A model generated the notes under the pieces. It was not told the origin of the DNA and did not search any database. It saw nothing but the letters and a program-made list of their open reading frames with translations. This document shows, piece by piece, positions 54,917-64,000 of a stretch of 64,000 bases of DNA; the stretch's first letter is position 1, and each line of letters opens with the position of its first letter. The translations under genes and the position numbers were made by a program. The DNA is from Elymus sibiricus. Its lineage: Eukaryota > Streptophyta > Magnoliopsida > Poales > Poaceae. The stretch spans positions 368,674,720 through 368,738,719 of the forward strand of contig CM077671.1 of assembly GCA_039707655.1 (NCBI GenBank). Direction: 5' to 3'.

Positions 54917-57900
54917 GTGGCTAACGTGAACACCGTGGCCTCCTACCTCAACAACATTGAGGCGCTCAGTGGCGCGAACTTCCACGCTTGGAAGGACACG
55001 GTCATGACATGCTTGGCGTGGAATGATCTTGATGTGGCATTAAGGGAGGATAAGCCTGCCACCCCTGCAGCAGGACAGACCTCTACCGCTTTAGAGAAGT
55101 GGGAAAGGTCCGACCGCATGGCGGTCATGGTCATCAAACAAACCATAAGTGCTGGCATCAAGGGTGCCATCCCCACTAAGGATTCAGCTGGGGTTGATTT
55201 GAGTGCTAAGGCCTTAATGGCGAAAATTGAGGAGAATTTTAAGAGCTCCTCTAAGACTTATGCATGCACTCTCATCATGAAATTAGTGACCTCTCGGTAT
55301 AATGGTCAAAATGGCATAAGGGAGCACATTCTCAACATGTGTGACATGGCCAACAGGCTTAAGGACATGGACATGTCTATTTCAGATGGGTTCCTTGTTC
55401 ACTTTATCATGACCTCACTGCCTTCTCAGTATAGTCCATTTAAGATTAATTACAACACAACTAAGGGCACTTGGTCTATCACTGAGTTGATCAGCTACTG
55501 TGTTGAGGAGGAAGAAAGGCTTAAGACTGAGAAAATGAAGGAAGTGATCAACATGGTCCATTTCAATAATCCTCCTAAGAATCAGCATGAATCAGGCAGC
55601 AGTAAGCAAGGCCAAAAGATGAAGTTTAAGAAGAAAGGGAACAAGAATTTTGGTCCTAGGAACAACAATAATAAGTTCAAGCAAGACAACAAACCTAAGG
55701 ATGGGAGGATGTTGTGCTCTTTCTGTGACTCGCCTAAGCACCTTCAGAAAGGTTGTCCAGGCTTTAAGGAGTGGCTGAAAGCACAAGGTATTGATGTTGT
55801 TTCCTTTATTGATGAGTTATTCTTAGCAGATTTTTCCCATAATACTTGGTGGATTGACTCAGGTGCCACTGTGCACATTTCCAATTCATTACAGGTATTC
55901 CGTTCGATCCGAACTATAAGAAAGGGGGAGCGAAGCCTAAGAGTGGCTAATGGGAACGTCGTTGAAGTTGAAGGCATTGGAAGCTTTACCTTAGAGCTGT
56001 CGGGAGGCTTCCAGCTTCAATTAGATGATGTTCTTTATGTTCCTAGTTTAAAGAGAAACCTTATTTCAGTTTCAGCATTAGATGATTCGGGGCATGTTTG
56101 TAAGTTTGGAAATAATCAGTGTGTTATTAAATTTAATTCAATAAAAGTGGGTCGTGCCGTCAGGCAAGGCAAACTTTATATGCTCTCTCTTGATGATTCT
56201 ATAATGAATATTAATGATATTTCACATAAGCGTAAGCGTGAGAATGAGACTTTCTTTGAAATTGTGGCACTGTCGCCTTGGCTACATTTCGAGAGGGAGA
56301 ATGGAGCGTCTCATTAAAAATGAGATACTTCAGGACTTAGACTTTACAGATTCAGAGCAGTGCATCGACTGCATTAAGGGAAAATACGCTAAGACCATTA
56401 AGAAAGGCGCTACTAGGAGTACGGGCGTTTTAGAAATAATTCACACAGACATCTGTGGCCCTCTCTCAGTAACATCAGTAGATGGTTATGATTTCTTTTA
56501 TAACGTTTACTGATGATTATTCCCGATATGGACACATATACCCCATTAGTAAGCGCTCAGATGCATTAGAAATATTTAAGATTTATAAAGTGGAAGTCGA
56601 GAAACAGCACAATACTTCCATTAAGATAGTAAGATCAGACAGGGGAGGTGAATATTACGGGAAACACGCTCAGTTTAGTCAAATTAAGGGACCATTCGCT
56701 AAGTTTTTAAAAGAAAATGGCATTAGAGCTCAGTATGCCATGCTAGGCGAACCACAGCAAAATGGAGTCGCTGAACGGCGAAACCGTACGCTAATGGATA
56801 TGGCACGGAGCGTGCTCAGTTATTCTAGCTTGCCTGTGGAGCTGTGGATGGAAGCATTAAAAACAGCCGCACATATACTTAATCGGGTTCCAACTAAGTC
56901 AGTTTCCAAGACACCTTTTGAGTTGTGGAATGGGAGGAAACCGACACTTAATTATTTGAAAGTGTGGGGCTGTCCCGCTGAGGCTAAGTTATTTGATCCG
57001 CAGCAAAAGAAATTAGATTCTAAGACAGTAAGCTGTTATTTTATTGGATACCCAGAAAAGTCTAAGGGGTACCGATTCTACTGTCCTGGTCGATTCACTA
57101 AGTTCGTTGAGACCAGACAGGCTGTGTTCCTAGAGAACTCAGACATTAGTGGGAGCTTTCCGAGGAAAGATGTGTCTCGAAGAACTACAAGTTGAGCTTC
57201 CTGATTCAATAATTCCAGAGCCTACGGAGGTATATCAGTTTGTACCACCGGTTATTCCTCATACTCAGATAAGTATGAGTGGCACCACGTCATCTGCTGC
57301 AGTTCAGTAGGAGAACATGGAGCCTACGGCTGAGCCTCGGGTGCAAGAAGTGCCTCAACCCGTTCCTGAACCTGTTGTAGACGCACCATTAAGAAGGTCA
57401 CAAAGGGAAAGGAAAAGGGCTCTTCCTGACTGTTATGAGACATACATAAGTGAGGACTTGTATGATGTTGGGAAAATAGATGATCCTGCCACTTTCAGAC
57501 AGGCAGTGTCAAGTGAGAATTCCACTAAATGGATTGAAGCCATGGAAGATGAGTTAAAATCTATGAGTCATAATAAGGTCTGGGATTTAGTAGAAATTCC
57601 TGATGGAATCAAACTAGTAGGCTGTAAGTGGGTCTACAAAACCAAACGTGATTCCAAAGGGAAGGTCGAACGATTCAAAGCTAGACTCGTAGCAAAAGGG
57701 TTCACGCAGAAGGAAGGGGTCGATTATAATGAAACCTTCTCTCTTGTGTCTACCAAAGATTCATTCAGAATTGTCATGGCACTAGTAGCCCATTTTGATA
57801 TGGAGTTACATCAGATGGACGTTAAGACTGCGTTCCTTAATGGTGATTTAGATGAGACCATTTATATGACACAGCCGGAAGGTTTTGCTATAAAAGTTAA

Positions 57901-59077
57901 GGAACATATGGGATGCAGATTAAAGAAATCCATTTATGGACTTAAGCAAGCGTCCAGACCGTGGAATCTCAAATTCGATGAAGTTATTAAGAAATTTGGT
58001 TTTAAGGAGAATGATGTAGATCGTTGCATCTATATCAAAGCTAAGGGTGGAAAACTTATAATATTAGTGCTGTATGTGGATGACATACTTTTAGCTAGCA
58101 ACGATAAGAATATGTTGCATGAGACTAAGAATTTTCTATCATCCAACTTCGATATGAAGGATCTTGGTGAAGCCTCGTATGTACTTGGCATTGAGATACA
58201 CCGAGATAGAGCTCAAAGAATATTAGGCTTATCTCAGAAAGCTTACATTGAGAAAATGCTTAAGAGGTATAATATGGAAAAGAGCAATACCTCACCTGTT
58301 CCAATTCAGAAGGGCGATAAGTTGAATGAAGATCAGTGCCCTAAGAATCAGTATGAGAAGGAAAGAATGGAGATCGTTCCCTATGCTTCAGCTGTCGGAA
58401 GCTTAATGTATGCACAAGTCTGTACGCGTCCAGACTTGGCTTTTGCAGCCGGGATGCTTAGTAGATATCAGTCAAATCCAGGTTGGGCTCACTGGATAGG
58501 TGTCAAGAAAGCTTTAAGATATTGCCAAGGCACTAAAGATTACATGCTCACATATAAGAGATCAGACAACCTTGAGGTTGTGTGTTACACAGATGCCGAC
58601 TTTGCTGGTGATGAAGATGAAAGAAAGTCCACATCTGGATATATCTTCATGCTAGCAGGGGGAGCAATTCCATGGAGAAGTGGTAAGCAAGGTGTAACTG
58701 CAGCATCGACGATGCAAGCAGAGTTTGTGTCATGTTTTGATGCAGTGGGATAGGCTAATTGGATTAAGAATTTTATCCCCGGATTAAAGGTCGCTGATAG
58801 CATCTCGAGACCTATTGCAATGTACTGCGATAATCAAACCGCAGTTTTCTTTTGCGCTAACGATAAATTATCTGGTGCTTCCAAGCACATTGATCTTAAG
58901 TATCGTGTCGTGAAAGAAAGAAGCAGGGACCGAACAGTTAATATTGAACACATAAGCACTAAGGTCAATATTGCGGATCCGCTCACAAAAGGTCTAGCAC
59001 CATCACTCTTTCAGAAACATGATCTAGGCATGGGATTGGTGGATAGCCTTGATAAGGTCCTGCTTCAGGGCCACTAA
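54917..59077 (+). pseudogene. Copia gag-pol polyprotein
   Basis: The gag frame begins as CAGTGGCTAAC, where an ATG is expected (apparent loss of A), so the normal start is gone. Gag with zinc knuckle CSFCDSPKHLQKGC and protease WWIDSGATVH run to 56317. Breaks follow: frame change near 56250 (integrase HHCC region LWHCRLGYI), frame change near 56497 (integrase core, DRGGEYYG), frame change near 57170 and TAG at 57308-57310. Reverse transcriptase is on 57317-58753 with YVDDILLA, then RNase H (CYTDADFAGDEDERKSTSGY). TAG at 58751-58753 precedes the last piece, which ends at 59077 with the conserved DPLTKGL. Inactive in this copy. Confidence 0.9.
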
Positions 59078-59295
59078 GATTCCCCAAATAAAAATAAGTG
59101 TCCTGACGAAGTTTTTCAGTAACGCTATGGGTAATGTTGTCCCAGTGTGCCGTGGTGCTGCTGACGACGCATTGGTCTAGTATTTACTGATTTACTAAGG
59201 AAGGATTTTAGTTTAAGTTGTAAATAAGTTAGTGACCGAATAAAGTATTAGATTTAGAATAAGTTAAGTTTGAGTTAAGTTGTTGACCTTCGGTC

Positions 59296-59306
59296 AAAGG
59301 GGAGAA
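59296..59306 (+). other. Polypurine tract of copia element
   Basis: AAAGGGGAGAA immediately before the 3' LTR. Confidence 0.85.
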
Positions 59307-59820
59307 TGTTAGTTTTGGTTTGACCTCGGTCAACCAACTAACTAGCGATAGATTAGGAGTCCATTTGCCGTGATCGGGAGGCAAGCACTAAGCAAAATCG
59401 GACTCTGGCCCCGGCCCTACGGTGCCTCTATATAAGAAAGAGGATTACCCCGTGGGTAATTAATCTCTAAGCTATTGGCTTAAAACCCTAAGACTCCACC
59501 CTAATCACCGATCTCTAAGGGCGCTGGAAGGGCTGGAAGCCGGTGCTCCACGACCGGGGCAATCCCGGTGGCGACCCGAAGGCCGGCGCTACCCCGACAA
59601 GAGTTTGAAGGAACGACTACGGTTCGTCCCGGACAGTGCTCGCCCTCGACTTCCTAGCGCCTGCATCTCCCTCGACCGGCGACATGGACACCAATGCTAG
59701 TGCTGGTATTGGATCGATCCCCTATTCCGCATTAGATTATGTACTAGGTGATCTATTCATGACTAGAGGTTCTGGATAATTAAGATTGTTCTAAGTATTG
59801 TTAGTTTAATCTATCTAACA
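59307..59820 (+). repeat. 3' LTR of copia element
   Basis: 514 bp, TGTTA...AACA, followed by the ACCAC duplication and the rest of ABCB1-like exon 1. Confidence 0.92.
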
Positions 59821-61244
59821 ACCACTGCTCCACCTCCTCCTCCTCCTCCTCCTCCGGAGATCGAGCAGCCTTCCAATGCCAGGCCATCCAGTAACAACGA
59901 CACCGCCATGAAGGAGAAGAAGAAGAAGCCCACCCCGCCGGCCGCCTCGCGCGACCTCTTCCGCTTTGCTGACGGCCTCGACTGCGTGCTCATGCTCATG
60001 GGCACCCTGGGTGCGCTCGTCCACGGCTGCTCGCTCCCCGTCTTCCTCCGTTTCTTCGCCGACCTTGTCGACTCGTTCGGCTCTCACGCCGACGACCCGG
60101 ACACCATGGTCCGCCTCGTCGTCAAGTACGCCTTCTACTTCCTCGTCGTCGGGGCAGCAATCTGGGCGTCCTCATGGGCAGGTACCAATTCGATTCGATT
60201 CGATTCAATTCCATTCCATCTTGCGTGGGGTCAGATCAATCACCAAACCAAAGAAACCCAACCCAACCCAACCCATTGCAGAGATCTCTTGCTGGATGTG
60301 GACCGACGAGCGCCAGTCCACCCGGATGCGGATCCGCTACCTCGATGCCGCCCTCCGCCAGGATGTCTCCTTCTTCGACACCGACGTCCGCACCTCCGAC
60401 GTCATCTACGCCATCAACACCGACGCCGTCGTCGTGCAGGACGCCATCAGCGAGAAGCTCGGCAACCTCATCCACTACATGGCCACCTTCGTCGTCGGTT
60501 TTGTCGTCGGGTTCACCGCCGCCTGGCAGCTCGCGCTCGTCACGCTCGCCGTCGTGCCGCTCATCGCCGTCATCGGGGGCCTTAGCGCCCGCCGCGCTTG
60601 CCAAGCTCTCCTCCAGGAGCCAGGACGCGCTCTCCAGCGCCAGCAGCATCGCCGAGCAGGCGCTGGCGCAGATACGGATCGTGCAGGCCTTCGTCGGCGA
60701 GGACCACGCCATGTGGGCCTACTCGGCAGCGCTCGCCGTGGCGTAGAGGATCGGCTACCGCAGCGGCTTCGCCAAGGGGATCGGCCTCGGCGGCACCTAC
60801 TTCACCGTCTTCTGCTGCTACGGGCTGCTGCTCTGGACCTCTGGTACAGCGGCCACCTGGTGCGCGCCCACCGCACCAACGGGGGCCTCGCCATCGCCAC
60901 CATGTTCTCCGTCATGATCAGCGGCCTGGCCCTCGGGTAGTCGGCGCCGAGCATGGCCGCCTTCGCCAAGGCGCGCGTGGCCGCCGCCAACATCTTCCGC
61001 ATCATCGACCACAAGCCGGGGATCTCGCGAGACGGCAGTGAGGGCGTCGAGCTGGAGACGGTGACGGGGCGGGTGGAGATGCGGGGCGTGGACTTCGCGT
61101 ACCCGTCGCGGCCAGACGTGCCCATCCTGCGCGGCTTCTCGCTGAGCGTGCCGGCCAGGAAGACCATCGCGCTGGTGGGGAGCTCTGGCTCCGGGAAGAG
61201 CACGGTGGTGTCACTCATAGAGAGGTTCTACGACCCAAGCGCAG

Positions 61245-61742
61245 GTATAGCTTTTCTCTTGTTTTGCGAAATTAATTCCTCATTTGAGGTTTATAGATTC
61301 TAAAAATTCTTATAACGTTTAGCCGTATATAACCTGTGAATAATGTAGAGGCCGGGTTAATTTTTTATTAAAAAAAGGTATGGATTATTCATGTTGTTGG
61401 ACTCAACACTGCCTTGACAGTATTTCATTCAGTTGCCAATGCAATGCAATGCAACGCAACAAACAACCAAGTGAAGTGAATGCTTCAAGGCAGCAGAGGC
61501 AGCTTGCCGGCCTCATGGGCTGCTGCCTGCCTGCTGCTAGTCAAGTAGTCATTGGGCGCTCTTGTTCAGTCATAGTCATAGCACAGCTATAGGTGCATAG
61601 GCAAAAAAGTCTACTAGAAAACTACTACTACTATTGCCTGGCAAGATGCTACCGTGGCCTCGCATCGCATATGCCATTCTTGACTGACCTGACTGACTGA
61701 CTATAGGAAGGAGTAGTGCCTGAAATTCTGATGCATATATAA
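61245..61742 (+). other. Intron of ABCB1-like gene with LINE-like tail fragment
   Basis: GTATAG at 61245 starts the intron. 61340-61377 (TGTAGAGGCCGGGTTAATTT then an A-run) resembles the 3' end of plant LINEs, at low confidence. The remainder is unrecognised up to the Harbinger end. Confidence 0.4.
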
Positions 61743-62002
61743 GGCTGTCTCCAACAAGAGAAGCCGTTCGGAGTAGGCAAATACACGTTTTGCCTATCGG
61801 TTAGGAAATAGCTACGGTAGGTATTTTTTCTGGCCTCCAACAGCATAGGCAAAAAACATACTGCATTCCACTGGTAGTTGGCTCCCGCCGGCGGCAAGAA
61901 ATCTCTCCCACGCCGCTTGCAACCTCCTCTAGATCCGTTGAATGGGTTGAATCATTTCGGCACATCTTTGCACGCGAGGCATAGGAGGAAGAACTGCAAG
62001 CC

Positions 62003-63336
62003 ATGGCCATTGCAGTCTCAATGGTTGTAGGGAAGAAACGATGTTGGGGAGGATCTGTCATTGGGCATAAAGTAAAGAATCGTGAAAGGGAAGAGGTCAA
62101 TGCTCAAATAATGCGAGATTACGTCAATGATCCTCCACTGTATGGTGAAGAGTATTTCAGGCAAAGGTAACATTTTATCGCAGATGCTTATATTTTGCTT
62201 TGTTCCAATGTTCAGAACCTGTAGCTTATAGTTAAATTATGGCACTGATAAAGCATTGCACAATAACACTTCATAGGTTCAGAATGCGTAAATCTTTGTT
62301 CCTACGCATCGTTCAAGATGTCACTGCTAGAAACAAATATTTCAAGCAAAAATGGAATGCAGCAAAGAAGTTAGGTTTCAGTCTGATTCACAAGTGTTTA
62401 ATTGTATTGAGAATGTTAGCTTACGGTAGAGTTGCAGATGCATTAGACGACACATACAAAATGGCAGAGACCACCGTTCTTAAGACCCTCATGCAATTCG
62501 TGCACACTGTCATTGATGTATATGATAAAGAGTACTTGAGACCACCACGTGCCCACGAGCTTGAAGTCATTCTAAAGCAAAATGAGGCTAGAGGTTTCCC
62601 AGGCATGGTTAGTAGCATAGATTGTATGCACTGGGAATGGGAGAATTGTCCCACGACATTGGCCGGCATGTACAAGGGTCATATATCCAAACCAACTATT
62701 ATACTTGAGGCAGTGGCTACACAGGATCTGCAGATTTGGCATGCATTTTTTGGGCTACCGGGTTCTCACAATGACATAAATGTTTTGCATTGATCTCCTG
62801 TGTTTGATGATTTAGCCAATGGTACGACACCTGAGGTTGAGTATTGGATCAATGATAACCCATATAACATGGGGTATTACTTGGCCGATGGAATTTACCC
62901 AGATTGGGCAACTTTAGTGAAGACAATCAGTGCCCCGGTCAACATGAAACATAAATTTTTTGCAGCCGCTCAAGAGTCATGTAGGAAGGATGTCGAGAGA
63001 ACCTTTGGAGTACTACAAACTAAGTTCAAGATCATCCATAATCCCGCTAGGCTGTGGAAGCCAAGACAGCTCAATGCCATCATGCGTGCATGTGTAATTC
63101 TTCACAACATGGTTATAGAAGATGAACGCAACATATACACAAATCCTTGTGATACACATGGCTTTGAAGGGCCCGAAGATCCAGCAATTCTGGAGAACAG
63201 AGATGTTCCAGAGACCAGTGAGCTAATTGATGCTTACAACTGCATCAAAAGCAAGGAAACAAATGGCCAACTACAGCATGACCTTGTCGAGCACCTTTGG
63301 AGCCATTTTGGAGCTTCCACCGGTCCATTTGCATGA
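62003..63336 (+). pseudogene. PIF/Harbinger DDE transposase (one nonsense codon)
   Basis: Exon 1 is 62003-62166, intron 62167-62276 (GT-AG), exon 2 62277-63336. The spliced frame reads through EEYFRQ-RFRMRKSLFLRI, the usual N-terminal helix of the family. Catalytic residues are visible: first Asp in SSIDCMHWEWENCP, second Asp in GSHNDINVL, Glu in RKDVERTFGVLQ. The only lesion I see is TGA at 62791-62793, where an Arg codon (CGA) is expected, right after the second catalytic Asp. The protein otherwise extends to GASTGPFA and stop at 63336. Harbinger transposases need a Myb-like partner protein; the gene on the opposite strand is the probable source. Confidence 0.85.
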
Positions 63337-63586
63337 CTGTATGACTGCAGATTTTAATTTGTAGAATCTATCCAATAGTTTATTATTACACACAACATTG
63401 TGTGCCATCGACATTGCCCATGCAGACACAGCAAATAGATGTACACACACCATGACGTTTGTTTATTATTACACACAACATTATGTTCCATCGACAACAA
63501 GCAACACAACAAATAGTTCTACAAACAACATGATGTTTCGGTCCAGAACAGGGAAGAAAACAAATAGTTTGTTACACACAAACAGT
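63337..63586. other. Convergent 3' region of Harbinger genes
   Basis: No gene. A unit with ATTACACACAACATT and CCATCGACA occurs twice (about 63384-63412 and 63467-63495). Confidence 0.5.
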
Positions 63587-64000
63587 TTAAGGCATGCTCG
63601 GTCCAGAACTGCTACTTGGAGAGCTTATAATCCCTCGACGCTCCATTATCTCTCGCTGGATGGGTATGTAGTACTCTTTGAGGTGTGGGGCTAACTTATC
63701 TAGATCCTGACCCATGAAATGAGCTTCAGCCTTCATCATCTCAACCTTTGTCTGTTCTTTACGCAGTTGTACTTCCTCCCTAGTCAAGTTCAGCTTCTCC
63801 TTCTCAAGTTCCCATCTCTTTTGCATCTCCTCTCTCTGCAGAGCAATCATATTTTGTTGAAGCTCTATCTTAGCATCCTTCCGTTGGAGTATTTGCGCCA
63901 TCTGACTGTCTTCTTTGTCGTCCTTGATCTGCCCCCTTGCATTCATGCTTTGAAGAACTTCAATTGCAGCGCTAGATGCATCATTGTCTGCAGTCCCATG
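63587..64000 (-). CDS. PIF/Harbinger ORF1 C-terminal part (NAM-associated type), partial
   Basis: The open frame enters from the window end and stops at 63587. It is Lys/Glu/Gln-rich and predicted coiled coil (MAQILQRKDAKIELQQNMIA and following), ending in a PIQREIMERRG segment and a Ser-rich tail. This matches the C-terminal region of the DNA-binding partner protein of plant PIF/Harbinger elements, often annotated as NAM-associated or glutathione-transferase-like by mistake. The Myb/trihelix N-terminus lies outside the window. Confidence 0.65.
   Translation of the reverse strand, partial: HGTADNDASSAAIEVLQSMNARGQIKDDKEDSQMAQILQRKDAKIELQQNMIALQREEMQKRWELEKEKLNLTREEVQLRKEQTKVEMMKAEAHFMGQDLDKLAPHLKEYYIPIQREIMERRGIISSPSSSSGPSMP

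Larger units (their letters stand above)
52848..59820 (+). mobile_element. Ty1/copia retrotransposon, 7.0 kb, in ABCB1-like exon 1
   Basis: LTRs of 516 and 514 bp begin TGTTA and end CA, flanked by ACCAC on both sides (52843-52847, 59821-59825). Primer site and polypurine tract are present. The internal order protease, integrase, RT, RNase H is diagnostic of copia. I count about 15 substitutions and one 2-base indel between the LTRs, so the insertion is fairly young. The coding frame is broken in several places. Confidence 0.92.
52648..61244 (+). pseudogene. ABCB1: ABCB1-like auxin transporter (Br2/Dw3 type), disrupted
   Basis: The first two exons of a P-glycoprotein-type ABC transporter. 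Exon 1 is split: 52648-52847 (MSGAAADPEEIRARVVVLGA...) and 59826-60181 (DLFRFADGLDCVLMLMGTLG...). A copia element sits between them. Removing the element and one ACCAC would leave exon 1 in frame through its poly-Ala and poly-Pro runs. An intron of 100 bp follows (60182-60281). Exon 2 (60282-61244) continues the first transmembrane domain up to Walker A (GSSGSGKST). It has a frame change near 60587, TAG at 60744-60746, an 8-base duplication near 60840 and TAG at 60938-60940. ABCB1 proteins export auxin at the plasma membrane, and loss gives dwarf maize and sorghum. This copy cannot make a transporter. The rest of the gene lies past the next transposon, outside the window. Confidence 0.85.
61743..64000 (+). 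mobile_element. PIF/Harbinger transposon, left part
   Basis: The left end GGCTGTCTCCAAC follows TAA (61740-61742), the usual three-base target. It carries a DDE transposase (+) and, converging on it, the second PIF/Harbinger gene (-). The right end lies beyond the window. Confidence 0.75.

Overview
The window reads as nuclear DNA of a grass (Poaceae). No operons or prokaryotic signals are visible. It holds spliced gene fragments and grass-type transposons: a CACTA element with TAGTACCGG-type subterminal repeats, a chromodomain Ty3/gypsy element, a Ty1/copia element, PIF/Harbinger, Stowaway-like ends and MITEs. It also holds an integrated pararetrovirus of the rice-tungro/badnavirus kind and a broken copy of the grass ABCB1 (Br2/Dw3-type) auxin transporter gene. 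The species cannot be fixed from sequence alone.

Layout. 1-9757: an endogenous caulimovirid locus made of two copies joined head to head at the tRNA primer-binding site. The left copy (+ strand, 1-2888) has lost protease, RT and RNase H and carries two tandem viroplasmin-like ORFs. The right copy (- strand, 9757-2888) carries ORF1, ORF2, a Cys-rich/protease/RT/RNase H polyprotein and ORF4, with an intergenic promoter region at both ends. The locus stops abruptly in a (TA)n tract at 9757-9830. 9831-22466: low-coding DNA with MITEs, an intact papain-like cysteine protease gene (14241-15320, -), a nested Stowaway-like element (15400-17549) and the last four exons of a DEAD-box RNA helicase (18189-19333). 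22470-34441: a complete 12 kb CACTA transposon with AAA target duplication, a TNP2-type transposase pseudogene and a second gene joining a plant En/Spm domain to a Ulp1-like protease.

37186-51123: a 13.9 kb Ty3/gypsy chromovirus with unequal long LTRs, CTATT target duplication, an extra ORF before gag and many lesions in gag-pol. 52648-61244: an ABCB1-like gene cut in exon 1 by a 7 kb copia element (52848-59820, ACCAC duplication), with later stops and frameshifts of its own. 61743-64000: a PIF/Harbinger element in the following intron, with a nearly intact transposase and the 3' part of its convergent partner gene.

Most genes here serve the replication of their own element. Apart from the cysteine protease, every host-type gene is truncated or disrupted. 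The most unusual structure is the pararetroviral head-to-head repeat: promoter copies face each other across a junction at the primer-binding site, so a transcript crossing it would fold into long double-stranded RNA. ORF1 of that virus contains no ATG at all, which fits the non-AUG, leaky-scanning strategy known for rice tungro bacilliform virus.
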